Origin: Mermis nigrescens
Lineage: Eukaryota > Nematoda > Enoplea > Mermithida > Mermithidae
DNA: 64,000 nucleotides
Assembly (NCBI GenBank): GCA_036768485.1
Contig: JAVLUZ010000142.1
Location: 6,972,297-7,036,296 of the forward strand
Reading direction: 5' to 3'
Both the position numbers and the translations under genes were made by a program. The notes below the pieces were generated by a model. That model was not told the origin of the DNA and did no database searches. It saw only the letters and a list, made by a program, of their open reading frames with translations. Of this stretch, positions 33,175 through 44,513 are shown in pieces. Each line of letters begins with the position of its first letter. The first letter of the stretch is position 1.

Positions 33175-36134
33175 TCATAGGTAGCACGTTAGCGCGTACC
33201 TATAATATACTTAGGTAACCCTAACATCTGTGCACCCCCTGCAGCAACACTGGGACACTTCTGTATTGTGCGGTTTTTCTTTTAAAGATAGATAATAAAA
33301 AAATTCGCTGCTGGTGTTTTTTGTTTTCTTTTTAAAATTATTACTCCTTGTGTAAAGAGCGTGTAAAGTTGTACTGCAACGTTATAACATATGCTTTTTT
33401 AAATTTTGGTCGGTTACCGGACTTTCCTAACTCAGTTTTGCAATCTGTTTTATCTGGCTTTTTTAAAATGTAGACAATTGAGTTAGCTTAAGAGTATTTT
33501 TATTTTTTTTAAAGTGACTTTTTCAGAGTGGCAGTGTAAAGAGTGTAAAGAATCTAAGGGTAAAAAAAACACATTTTGGCCTATTTTTGGTTAGTCAACA
33601 ACTCCGGTTATAAGTCCGGAAAAATCTGTTCCAGCAGAAATGTACTACGACTCACAGGCGTGCTTTCAGGCTTACCGGCAAGCTTTTTGACAGTCAATAC
33701 GGAGTAAGGTCTAGAAGTTTAAATCTCACATTCTAGTGTATGGTGTAAAAAACAGATTTTGTCGGAGATTTCTCTGCCAGCTTTTTCGCTTATAAGTTGG
33801 GATACATTAAATAAAACAGAAATGAAGTGTTCTTAAAGAGCACACACGTCGCAGCAAGCGCGTTTAAAAAAACGCAAAGAATTGAGTTATTTATGGGGCT
33901 GTACAGTTTCAGAAATCAGGGGCACAAAATTGGCGAAAAAACACTTTTTTCCTATTATGATTAGTAAATATCTCAAATATTTTGCGTAAGCGAAGTTTCC
34001 ACATATAAACGTACTACAATTCCAGAGGCTACAAAACTGACACAAACCGAATTTATTTTACACTCAACAGGGAGTTAGACTCAGATTATTAAAGTTTACA
34101 ATGTTGTGGATGGTGGAAAATACGTTTTTTTTCGTTTTTTGTTCGTCACTTTCTCCTTTTAGATGTCGAGATAGGTTGAATAGAATAAAAATAAAGCACC
34201 TTCTAAAGGAGTACACGTCACAGCGAATCGCCATTATTTACATCAATATTTGAAAAGCTTCTTGGGAGGTGTCAAGTCAAAAGAATTGGGTGTGTTTAAG
34301 GTGTTTCTGTCTTTGCTCTTTTCCCGCCAACTTCTTTGGTTATGAGTCTGGACATGATCTCATGTCACGAAAATGTACCGAAAATCAAGCGTGATACACC
34401 AGTTGGCCGCGTTTGTATACATAACAGTAATGTAAAGTAGTTTACATCTGATATTTATATGTCTTCAGGCCACTGTGGAGACTAAATTTTTTCATGCATG
34501 TTGATCGTTATTAGAGTCAGATCAGAATTACGAATCCGACTAAAAGCTTCTTTACACTATTTTTGTGTAAAATTTACACTGCAAATTAACTTTAGTTCTA
34601 TAGCTTTGCGGACGCTTAATTTTTTCAGAATGTTCTACGTAACGTCAGAAGTACGAATCTGACTGTCAATTTTCTTTACGCAAAGTATTTGTGTAGTCGC
34701 ACTATTCATACTATTCATTTATTGTTCGTGTGCACTTTACACTACAAATTTATTTTACTTCCAGAGCGTTGCAAGAAAACGTGAAAATCTTTTAAAATAT
34801 GTTCCGTAAGGTCAGGATTACGAATCTGACTGTATGTTTCCTTTACACCCAGTACTTATATAAAGTTTGTACTTAAATTAAAATTTAGTTTCAGGGCGAT
34901 GCAGAAGCTTTATTTTTTCAAAAAGTTCCATGCAATATCAGGATTACAGCGAATCTGAGCGTTGAGTGTCCTTTACACCGAATATTTGCGTTAAGTTAAG
35001 GCTGAAAACCTTTGATCTGTTTAAATAAGGTAAGGTTGTCTTGTTTAAAATAGATAATGCTGATGTTCAGGACAATATTGTTTTCCGCGATCATGGATTG
35101 TTCTCATTATTGTGGCATGTTACCGTATGTGTTTACTGACTGATTTACTCAAGTCATGCTAATTAAAAGTAGGGTAATAGCAAAGAAATAGGCTCCGATG
35201 TAACAAAAAAGACGGATATACTTGGGATTGTGGATTGGTAAGGATGTAAAAAAGAGGGGACTAAGGAAAAGCTATCTATGCCTACAGAAGTCACAAAGAA
35301 AAATATGCTTAGCTTTACATCCAAGCCAACAAAAGTCGCAATTATGCTAAAAATCACACTTTTTCTAAGCAACGTAGAGATGGAGGTTTATTCTGCGGCC
35401 TCTTAAAAAGATGTATAATCTTAAAATAATTTTCATTGATCGATATAATAGATTGTAAGCATATTATTTAATGTGCGTTTTGCAGATTTGCATTTAATTC
35501 TGCAGGTTGCTTCGTACTGTGGGTGATAGAAAACAAAGTGAAATGCTTTTAGCAAATGTATTATTAAGTTTTTAGTATTTCATGATTACCAACTAGGGAT
35601 GTCACTGAGAAGATGCGGTCATTCTAAGTGTCAAAGTCCAGGTAATATACACATGAAATTTATTATCCGTTTCCAGCAGCTGTAAACCAATATTAGGCGC
35701 ATACAACTTTGTATAATTTACGACTCAAAGGGGCTTTCACGTAATTTATTCCACACAAAGCGGGCTATAAGTGTACATTAAAAGTTTGATGCGATTTTGC
35801 CACTCAGCAATGGGAGAGTTCATCATTAACTGCTTTAGCAAGGCTGCAGGCTTTGAGCTATATATGCTTTGTCTTCATTCTTTAGATTAAAGTGCTGCTT
35901 CCTTCTGCAGGCTGCAGGATATACTTCGGTTTTTGCGTTGCTTAGAAAAAGTGTGATTTTTAGCATATATTTTGACCTTTATAGGCTTGGATGCCAAAGC
36001 TAAGCATATTTTTCTTTGTGACTTCTGTATGCATAGTTAGTTATTTCCTTGTCCCCTCCGTTTACATCCTTAATAATCCACAATTCCAAGTATATTCGTC
36101 TTTTTTGTTCCATCGGAGCATTTTTCTTTGCTAG
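33175..36134 (+). mobile_element. non-autonomous Helitron, copy 2
   Basis: Starts TCATAGGTAGCACG at 33175 and ends CTTTGCTAG at 36134, followed by T. The base before TC is T rather than A. The terminal hairpin TGTTCC-ATC-GGAGCA lies near 36105-36120. The inverted internal copy of the 3' end is at 35177-35401 and its terminal partner at about 35908-36134. The long arm 33175-35176 matches copies 1, 3, 4 and 5 throughout. Non-coding. Confidence 0.72.
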
Positions 36135-37395
36135 TTGGTATGTATTCGATGTTACTGATCATTCCCTCGACCTTATTGTCATTTGTTTTCATGCGAATTC
36201 AGACACAAATATTCTTGACAAATTAAATACAACGAATTAAGTATCAAATTTTGACATGAAATAACATAACAAATTAGTTCAGTTACCCCACCCCTTAGAG
36301 GAAACTCGGTTTACCCAATTCCAGAACTTTTGACCGTGTGCATGTACGAAAATATACGTTCAACTTCTCCAACCACGCACACAAGTCTCATTTTCAACAC
36401 GGGTACTCATTTTCAACGGTGTTAAAATAATTTTCCGAATCCAGTGCCTCATTGTTTCTCGAGACTCGTAATCTAGATAATTAACTAACGCAGTTAGCAT
36501 CTCAAGTTCAATATACCAGCGAAATTTGCATATGGGGTTCCGTGGCACTGTATCGCGTAAGCTGGCCATTTCACTCATGGCGCACATGCACGCATAACGC
36601 GTAACGCATTATACAGAACAAAGCTAAAAGCTTTCCGATCGATTTTCGGAGTAATTCGGCGTTACGGCCGTACAATCTATCAAAAAGAGCCATTTCATTT
36701 CCGTTTTTGTTGCCTGCGCGAAAAACAACCACTCGGCTTTATTACAAGCGTAATTTTTTCGTATGGCGTCATTTCATTTAATTTTCGGCTTTGTTTCTCA
36801 AGAGCACGGATACTTTTTGCCCCAAACGTCGTATATTTACGTTTACGCTCGGTATTTATCGAAACCCGAGGGCATGGAGCGTTTTGCCTGTCAATTTTTT
36901 CATTTCTTATGCGAAATTTTTTAGAGTAATTACTCGGAATTTCGGCATACTCGTTGTTGAGTGAGATTGGTTTGCCCGATAACGTCTATTTATTCTGTAA
37001 ATGAGTATTTTCTTGCCAGGTTCATCGTGAGCATGATCTGTTCTTAATGCATCCGCGGGGATTTTTCAATGTAAAATATAAAACGCGCGTTCAGCATTTT
37101 GCGTAATCCGTCACAGCGCGTAAAATCTGATGAAGAGATAAATCGCTATCGTTTTTACCCAAAACCCGCTTTGGCATCGTCGGAACAAGACTCTATAGCA
37201 TAATGTAGGTATATTTTTATTTACTTATTTATTTATTCAAGCAAAAGTAGAAAATTCCTGATTCACGAGGTTCTTTCTATCCTCAAAATTTGTCAGAATT
37301 GAATTTCTCAATTTTTTAAGCTACGCAACATGCTCTGACGGTTTTACGTCTTGACCTCTCGAATTGATGTAGTGATTAGTTATCCGAGTACCTAT
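36135..37395. other. unique stretch with CpG words, no gene assigned
   Basis: Free of the repeat families seen elsewhere and comparatively rich in CpG (CGCGCG, GCGTAACGC and similar words, 36590-37150). A 75-codon minus-strand frame at 36360-36587 begins with several in-frame Met and ends in TGA; it is unrecognised and could be chance. This is the best candidate for retained host sequence after 32571. Confidence 0.35.
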
Positions 37396-37651
37396 CATAC
37401 GTGGGCAGCAAGAAAATTCTGGGGGGGTGCAAGATTTTTTTGAAGGTCGAAAAATGGCCTTAAAAATGGTGGTATGGCGATAAAAACACCATTTTTCGAC
37501 GTTTCTCACCAAGCACTATCCATTGGCATTAAAAAATTGCGAAAAAAACAAAAAAATTTTCAAAAATTAAATTCTGAGGGGTGTTTTTATTTCTGGGGGG
37601 CTATTTTGTTTTCTGGGGGTGCATACCCCCAAACACCCACGCCCAGGTGTG
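37396..37651 (+). mobile_element. hAT-like MITE (long subfamily)
   Basis: CATACGTGGGCAGC to CACGCCCAGGTGTG with a perfect 8-bp duplication GTACCTAT (37388-37395, 37652-37659). Confidence 0.93.
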
Positions 37652-37886
37652 GTACCTATGCGTTTTTTCCAAATTCGGCTATGCCTACCTTTATTTAGAG
37701 TCGAAAATAGTCACAAAAAAGTTGTAAAAAAGTATCAGAATATTCAATTTTAATATTGCATAAAAGTGTAGCGCTGTAAAAAATAAATCGTTGCTACCTG
37801 TGAGATAAATCGCAAAGCAAAACCTAGCCAAAATCGTTTAAAATAAATATTTATCAATACTAGACTGTCCACTGACGGGCGTCGAT

Positions 37887-38689
37887 CACATATGGGCGTG
37901 GGAGGTTGCACCCCCTACAAGTTGAAATACCTCCTGCAGATTACCGTAGACCCATCAGAATTCTATTTTTAGTATTATTGGCGATATACCCATTCTGACT
38001 CCTCCCGCAGATTACTATAGAACCCCCGAATGATATTTTTAGTAACATTTTTGTGCAATTCTTAACGATTTCACCCAACCAGACCCCAGAATTTTCTTGC
38101 TGCCCATGCAGGGGCGGATTTAAGGGGTCAGGGGCGGCCGGCCGCCCCTCCCTCCATTGGCCAAAAATATTTGGCGAGATAAAGAATGATATGTAATTTG
38201 CAACGATTTTTGGCCTTTAGTGATCATAATTTATTTTCTTTTACTTTCTTTACTATATTTACTTTCTTTGCGACCTGGAAGCCATTTTTTGCTCATGGAA
38301 TAGCTTCCAAAACAATTTTAAGAGCAGAAACAACTATTTTAGCATAGATTTGTTCTATTTTCGAGCATAACTTTTTTAAAAATTTTTGACTTCCGGCGTC
38401 AAGTGCTATAAATATAGGAAATCGAACGGTAAATCAAGCTTCGAGACTTCCTTCAGCCTAAATTTCACATATGTTTCTTCGCTGAAGTCAAAGAATTCGC
38501 ACAAAATTGTCGAAAATTAAAAAAATTTTCAAAAAAATCTTGCGTCAAAAGTGATTTTAAACAAAAGTAGACAATGATAAACGCCGAAAAAACGCTATTT
38601 TGCACGTGAAGGTTGACTGTTTTTGAAAAAGTTAGGATACCGCTCCCCTTTAGGAAAATCCTAGATCCGCCACTGTGAACCCATGTATG
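37887..38689 (-). mobile_element. hAT-like MITE (short subfamily) split by another hAT element
   Basis: Begins CACATATGGGCGTGG at 37887 and resumes after the inner element to finish CCCATGTATG at 38689. The perfect 8-bp duplication GCGTCGAT at 37879-37886 and 38690-38697 proves the two pieces are one insertion of about 236 bp. Confidence 0.9.
38109..38675. mobile_element. hAT-type element nested in a MITE
   Basis: Inverted ends CAGGGGCGGATTTA and TAGATCCGCCACTG; a strong GGCGGCCGGCCGCC palindrome lies just inside the left end. Flanks TGCCCATG and TGAACCCATG fit an 8-bp duplication with a 2-base change. Shares interior with 53061-53655. No transposase. Confidence 0.82.
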
Positions 38690-39202
38690 GCGTCGATGGT
38701 TCACTATTCATGTTCTAATCACATGCGCGAGCATGGCTGTGATCTCAAAAAGTAGTTACAAATGCTAAAATGACACAAAAACTATATTAGTCAGTTTCTA
38801 GTCAATTTCAAGCACTTTTGCCGGAAGCCATTTTTGGCTTTTCTTTTTGCTTATTTTTTCCCAAAAAAATGGAATTTTTCTATTTTAGGTGTCTAGGATC
38901 AGATACACAGCATGGTCAGCCTGAGAATCGGTCAGAAAGCTGTTTGAGCCAAAATGGTCCCCAAAAAAAGATTTTGAATTTTTTCGTTATATGGATCTAG
39001 ACTTAGATGCACAGCATTGTCAATCTAACGGCCTGTCACAGAATTTTTTGAACCAGAATGGTTTTAATAGTATACTAATGCTTAGACAGAGTTGAAACTA
39101 AGAAAAACTTTCTACTTAGCAGAAAGTTTTTGATTTTCACGAATTTTTAGCCCTTGTTTTGCCAAATTTCGGCAGAAAATTTTTCGTTTTCCATTCTGGG
39201 GG

Positions 39203-39320
39203 CACACATGGGCGTATGAGGTCTAGGGGTATACACCCCTAAGCATAAGTTGAAGAACCCACCGGAAATTACTGTAGACTTCAGCATTATATTTTTAGCA
39301 ACATTTTTTGGCGAGCCTCA
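39203..39320 (-). mobile_element. truncated short-subfamily MITE
   Basis: CACACATGGGCGTATGAGG left end and the interior ATTACTGTAGAC...TATATTTTTAGCAACATTTTTTGGCG; no right end. Confidence 0.65.
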
Positions 39321-39544
39321 ACGTGCAAATCTGATTTTGACTGCTCGGACTGTGCATAATAAAATTGACTGATCTTTAAATCTTACAGCAAGAAACGGAA
39401 TTTTCAAACGTACATATTTACTGTTCGCGTATATTTGCATTGTTATTTTTGATGATTTTCATCAGAAGTAAGGAGTACTTTAGTGCTATTATAAATTAGC
39501 ATAATAATCGACAAGGGAAGAGTATGTGGTATAAAATGTAATAT

Positions 39545-39630
39545 TAAGTTCTCGTATAATATAATGTATAATAGTATAATATAATAATAATAATAATATA
39601 ATAAATATAATATAATATATAATACTATTC
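39545..39630. repeat. (TAATA)n/(ATA)n AT-rich microsatellite
   Basis: Runs of ATAATATAATA and ATAATAATAATAATA words; responsible for the Tyr/Ile-rich open frame across it. Confidence 0.85.
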
Positions 39631-39685
39631 TATTAATATTTTTTAATATTTTGTATGAATGGTGTATTCTGTTTCGTGTAATATC

Positions 39686-39735
39686 CAACATTTCCACCGA
39701 CGCAACATTGCCACCAAAAGTCTCAAGATTGTCAC
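39686..39735 (+). repeat. degenerate 17-bp minisatellite, forward orientation
   Basis: CCAACATTTCCACC, GCAACATTGCCACC units, related to the GTCCCAACACGGCCACC repeat at 57938-58137. Confidence 0.55.
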
Positions 39736-39755
39736 ATCGAGTCATGACGTATAAC

Positions 39756-39903
39756 CACATTTGGGCGTTGGGCGGGGAGCTTAAACTACCTTTAGATTGA
39801 AACTCCCCAGAATCCTGAAGACCGTCCAGAATCGTATTTTTGGCGTTTTTTCGCAATTTTAGTCCTTCAGATTCCTCTCAAAATTCAGTTAATGCCCGTG
39901 GGA
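39756..39903 (-). mobile_element. short-subfamily MITE, eroded
   Basis: CACATTTGGGCGTTGGG to TTAATGCCCGTGGG, about 148 bp, with the short-subfamily interior. No convincing target duplication. Confidence 0.6.
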
Positions 39904-40044
39904 CAGCGTAGCGTGCACATGTAATTTAGAAGTATTATTTATCGCATTTTTCATTGACAAGGGTAAAATCAAGAATTTGTGATCAGAAATCTTCAATGTT
40001 TTCCTATAGTAATGTTATGCTGTTACCCATCCAACGCCTAAGCC

Positions 40045-40237
40045 AAGACTCATCGTGGCCAAGTTGAGGCTCGCTGTGGCAATGTTGGGACTGATGGCAG
40101 TGTTGGGACGTTGGCAATTTTGGGACAGTGGCAAGGCTATGAGGGTAGCGTTGTTGGAGCTAGTGGCGGCAATGTTGGGACTCGTAGTGACAATAGTCGG
40201 GCTAGTGGTAATTTCTAGATGGTGGGAAGGTTGGGAC
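40045..40237 (-). repeat. degenerate 17-bp minisatellite, reverse orientation
   Basis: About eight diverged GTGGCAATGTTGGGAC-like units. It continues beyond the tandem MITE pair at 40759-40815 (GGCGGCAATGTT, CACTGGCAATGTCGGGAC). The MITE target word GTTGGGAC is part of the unit. Confidence 0.7.
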
Positions 40238-40490
40238 CACACCTGGGCGTGGGGGGTCTGAGGGGGATATGCACCCCGAGAAACCAAAATACCTCCCCTC
40301 AGAAACCAAAATAACCCTTAGAATTCAATTTTTGAAATTTTTCGTTTTTCGCAATTCTTTGATACCAATGGATAGTGCTCGATGAGAAACGTTGAAAATG
40401 GAGTTTTTCCGCCATACCACCATTTTTAAGGCCTTTTTTTGACCTTTGAAAAATCTTGCACCCCCAGAATTTTGGTGCTGCCCACGTATG
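40238..40490 (-). mobile_element. hAT-like MITE, first of a tandem pair
   Basis: CACACCTGGGCGTGG to GGTGCTGCCCACGTATG; perfect duplication GTTGGGAC at 40230-40237 and 40491-40498. Confidence 0.93.
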
Positions 40491-40498
40491 GTTGGGAC

Positions 40499-40758
40499 CA
40501 CACCTGGGCGTGGGGGGGTTTGGGGGGGTATGCACCCCCAGAAACCAAAATACCCCCAGAAATCAAAATACCCCCCCAGAATTCAATTTTTGAAAATTTT
40601 TTCGTTTTTTTTCGCAATTTTTTGATGCCAATGGATAGTGCTTGATGAGAAACGTCGAAAAATAGTGTTTTTATCGCCATACCACCATTTTTAAGGCCAT
40701 TTTTTCGACCTTCAAAAAAATCTTGCACCCCCCAGAATTTTCTTGCTGCCCACGTATG
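40499..40758 (-). mobile_element. hAT-like MITE, second of a tandem pair
   Basis: CACACCTGGGCGTGG to CTTGCTGCCCACGTATG; duplication GTTGGGAC at 40491-40498 (shared with the first element) and 40759-40766. Same orientation as its neighbour but clearly a different copy. Confidence 0.93.
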
Positions 40759-40906
40759 GTTGGGACTCGTGGCGGCAATGTTAAAAGAGTCGCACTGGCA
40801 ATGTCGGGACACGACCACCTTTGATATAATATAATTGAAAATTATTCCTTGGAAAATACAAACTTATGTAAAAGATGTGGATTAAGTTGAGGTGTTGAAG
40901 GTAATT

Positions 40907-41195
40907 TTAACTTAAGCTTACTTTACGATTTTTTGATTCAGCTCGTATTTCATTTCTACTGCGATTTCTAATACCACATGTAATTGGTTCATTAAAAAAG
41001 GAGAACCAGCGCGAAATTAAAGATAAATGAGCACACCGACCGTCATTTTCTATCTCGGCCTGGGCTTCTTGCTTGTTTGGGCTTTGGTCATCATTGTTTT
41101 GGTCAGGCATTATTGGTGGAATTGGATTATGAATTGTTGTACTTGCCGCATTTGCTCGGACCTGAACCAAAAAGATTCGATTACTAACATTCATT
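40907..41195 (-). CDS. possible terminal coding exon, unrecognised
   Basis: On the minus strand a CTTTTTGGTTCAG acceptor-like sequence precedes an open frame of about 85 codons ending in TAA at 40907. The product is rich in Asn, Gln, Glu and Asp (PDQNNDDQSPNKQEAQAE), then carries RWFSFFNEP and a basic tail. No domain is recognised and no AATAAA lies close downstream. The plus strand of the same DNA also holds a 145-codon frame (41027-41464) with a hydrophobic N-terminus. That is what the antisense of a hydrophilic stretch would give, though the reverse cannot be excluded. One of the two may be real; neither is certain. Confidence 0.25.
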
Positions 41196-41652
41196 CCGTC
41201 AACATGCAGGTAAAACGAGCTTCAAAATCGTTCATAAACGAATTTCAGTTTGAAACTGATAACATGACTATGATGGCGATCGTGTCTGAAGCATCATTTG
41301 CTAAGCCGCTTTTGTCCAGCCACAGACAGTTAAAAGCTACTTCTAGTTTACCAGGCTGTAATAGCAAAGCGGAGAATGGGGTTCAGAAGCTTCCTAAAAT
41401 TTTGTATACAATGGACGATGCGTGTATTGCCGCAAAGACGAATATGTACAGCCCATTTGTTTGATGTGCGTATACATACTATATGTACAAATGACATAAT
41501 GTTATTAGTACCAAGCTTCCTATTCGCGCCACGAAGATTGTACATATGATAAAAATTCTTATTTGTGCAATCTAATTTTTATTTTATGCTTAAATAAGAT
41601 TCTTGAAATGAATGAAATCGTTTTGCATTGATATGAACAAAAAATATTTATC

Positions 41653-41892
41653 TATAGTCTGTTTGACGAAACCTTGTGCGTGGATCGCAATTCTTGAGAC
41701 GATGTAAATTGATTACAAAAGCGGCCTAAACTTAAGCAGCAATCATGATACTGTGCACAGCAATTGAAAAGCATATGAAGTTTTGTTATGTAAAATCGTA
41801 TTACAGTAAGTCGCCTAGAAACCATTTTTGTAGCTGCTCTTTAGATCGCTGAAAATTGACTTTCATGCGCAAGGTATCGTGAAATAGACTAT
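41653..41892. mobile_element. TA-type MITE, GTCTGTTTGACG variant
   Basis: TATAGTCTGTTTGACGAAAC at the left is mirrored at the right by GTATCGTGAAATAGACTATA, and the pairing goes on inward (CCTTGTGCGTGGA / TCATGCGCAAGG). About 240 bp, non-coding. A one-ended relative sits inside the hAT element near 20306-20335. Confidence 0.75.
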
Positions 41893-43154
41893 AGTGCTGA
41901 AAACAATGTTTTGCGGTACTGTTTACTGGCGTCGGCAAAGTCCCAAAAAAGATATATGTAGTCCAAGTTTGACTAGGCCACCTAAAAGACTAAGTCATAG
42001 TCAGACAAAAGATAATATCTCAATAGACTAAGTCTTTGAGTCCAAGATAAAGTCTCAAAATATTTTTTAATGTTTTAAATAGTAATACAATAATTCAGGG
42101 AAAATATATTCCCCTTTCAAAATTTTTCGATTTTTTTGACAATTTTTAATTGATTAGTATATTACAAGGTACATATGCATATCTGTATTTACATATGTAT
42201 GTAGGCAAAGAATGAGAAAGGTAAAAAGGTTTTTGCCCAATTCAGGCTATTAATTTTTTCAAATGTAAGGATCAAAATTTTCATCCAGGTATGCAAAACA
42301 TAAGTTTAGCTTCTATGCAGTACTCCTCACATTTTACATTCGGCAGTGCCTGATTAAACTGAACCATTATTATACCAACACAAGAAATGGACAGTGAAAA
42401 GTGGGATTCAAGGAGTATCACTGACCTCGAGAAATAAATTTCTAGCTTTTTAGTGGTGTTTAACCTTACCAACTCCACCTCTTCAGTCTTCGCCTAAATC
42501 AAGCCACCACCAGAATTCGGTTGTTGCACAGCACCCACCAGTGATCTACGTATGTTATGTATGTATGTATGTATGGATGTATGCATAAGGATGAGAATTA
42601 TGTTATGAATCATGCACGTATGGAATGTGCAGTATATGCATGCGTATTTATAATCAATGCTTTACAACAAATCGATAAATTCGTGATTTATGTTAAAAAG
42701 ACTTGCCAATCCCTAGCCTATAATTCGACAAATTACGGCAATTTTTATCAGAGTAAAGCTGGCCCTTCTCATGCTGAAAACGCGCTCAACTGGCGCTAAT
42801 GTAGCTGGTAGGCAATATCAGATAATCTGGGTAACCTAGTCCCTTTTTTAGCATTCCATAAAATAAGTGGAGCAGTTCGTAAAACAGGTCCTTAATCAGC
42901 GGAATAATTGGATATATCTGAATCAACTGACCGACTCATGTTTTCACTGCCCGAAGAATGGCGCATCTGCAATTCATTTATCCGAGAGCTTTTTCAGCAA
43001 ATCTTTTCCGAGGGTACAGTAACTCTATCTTTTCCACTCACGTTTAGCTACATACATAAATAGAATGGTCTTTCAATTAAATTTTTAACGGCATAATTTA
43101 TTCTTGTCTATCAGCAGATGTGCAAATTTCGGATGGAAGTTTCGCATTCAGCTA
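41893..43154. other. no gene; simple repeats
   Basis: Loose ACTAAGTC repetition at 41985-42060 and a (TATG)n tract at 42550-42585. A weak MITE-like end (CAGAATTCGGTTGTTGCACAGC) is near 42511. No gene. Confidence 0.45.
42550..42585 (+). repeat. (TATG)n microsatellite
   Basis: TATG repeated about seven times with one interruption. Confidence 0.85.
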
Positions 43155-43674
43155 TAGTCCGTTTCATTGAACTTTGAGGTTTTTAAAAAAATTCAAAGTG
43201 CCTACAGAAGTGCTTTAAACTAATACCATGGAGAGTATATCGAGTTACGGTGTGACATGTGCCATTGCTAAGCCGCACTACTGCATGATTATTTTAAACC
43301 ACTTTTGTATCCTAATTGCTGCAGACCAAATTCATAGTCATAAATTGAATCTTTAAAAAAACAATATACTAACGTTTTAAACTTCGCCGCAAACTTCTGC
43401 TTAGCTGAGTGAACGTCTGATTGTGGTCGAGCAACGCGGGTTCGATTTCTGCCGCGTGATTTTTATTGAGTGCACATACTGTAGCATGTCCCAGCACTGT
43501 TTAGATGCACGATTTAAGTCTATATGGGCGGTTTAGTACATTAAAAATGAAAGAACGACAGCCGCTCGCCCCCACTTACCTTTTCTGTTAAGTTACAATA
43601 AATCACCTAGTTAGGCATACTGCAGCCTTCAAAAAACTTTACTTAACTGATCTCGAATACATGAAACAGACTAT
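43155..43674. mobile_element. TA-type element, about 520 bp
   Basis: CTATAGTCCGTTTCATTGAAC at the left and ATACATGAAACAGACTATGG at the right are inverted ends of the same style as 30438-30610. The interior holds a tRNA-like promoter signature (next entry). No coding. Confidence 0.5.
43394..43460 (+). ncRNA. tRNA-like A/B box segment
   Basis: TTAGCTGAGTGAACG resembles an A box, and GGGTTCGATTTCTGCC about 30 bases later resembles a B box with the T-loop consensus GGTTCGANNC. It does not fold into a convincing complete tRNA. It could be a tRNA-derived SINE fragment or a decayed tRNA gene. Confidence 0.35.
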
Positions 43675-44513
43675 GGATGACATTCTGATAGCTATTTATC
43701 TCTAAGCCCCGAATCTAAATCTTTGATAAACGTATTCCAATTTGATAAATCTTCATCCAAAGAGTAATTTCTAAACATACGTCTAGTATGCATATTTTAA
43801 TTATCTGCAGCAATTTCTTAACTACTTAGAAACAGAGGGGAATGGAAAAAGTGGTACTAATATTTTATACAGAGTGGAAACCTACACTTTCAAGTGTTTC
43901 ATTATTCGCTTGCACTTGAGAAAACATGTATGCACTGAAGGACAAAGGCAGAAAAGGCTTTATATCGAAAACAAAACACTGCTTAGTTTAAGTCCTATAT
44001 GTATATTCCACATTTTTCACCAGTTCTTGATCAGAAATGGCGAAAAAAACATTCAATCTCAGGAATTTTAAAACATGTTAATTCTTACTGCTATGTATGT
44101 AGTCTGATAATGATAGCTTTTTTATTTTTAGTAAATCTGAAGACGTTGATCATAGGTGGTACAACGTCAAGCATTTATCACAGACAACAGTAAATGAGAT
44201 CCTATCCTACCTTGATTTCTTGATATATGTATGTATAGAGGTTTAAAATACATCAGAGTACTCATCATCCCTTAGACTGGTTGAAGATAAATATGCTTAC
44301 AGGTAGTGCCTTCAAAATTTTATTTTAAATCTGCCAGTAAGAAAAAATGATTTTATTGCACAAAAATGCAACTCTTTGCATTCTTAAAGCAAAGGCTGCT
44401 CTATTTCCTAAATTTGCATTTGCGCATTAGTGCAAAGAAGGGAAAATTTTCGTCAGCACAATGGGTCAGTTTTTCATGGTGCAGGATAAAAAGAGACCTG
44501 TTACAGTCTCTTA
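43675..44513. other. no gene seen
   Basis: AT-rich sequence with only short chance frames. Confidence 0.4.

Noticed and set aside
33175..36134. Reading the five-copy family as a simple foldback or MITE with target duplications
   Set aside because: No flanking duplication could be found for any of the five copies, and the ends are not inverted repeats of each other; TC...CTAG with A|T flanks fits better.
39443..39856. 137-codon minus-strand frame, Tyr/Ile/Leu-rich
   Set aside because: Produced by the AT microsatellite at 39545-39630 and a MITE; no coding character.
40426..40818. 130-codon frame with repeated Trp/Gly/Pro-rich peptide
   Set aside because: Runs straight through the tandem MITE pair; similar peptides recur wherever the MITE occurs, so it is a by-product of the repeat.
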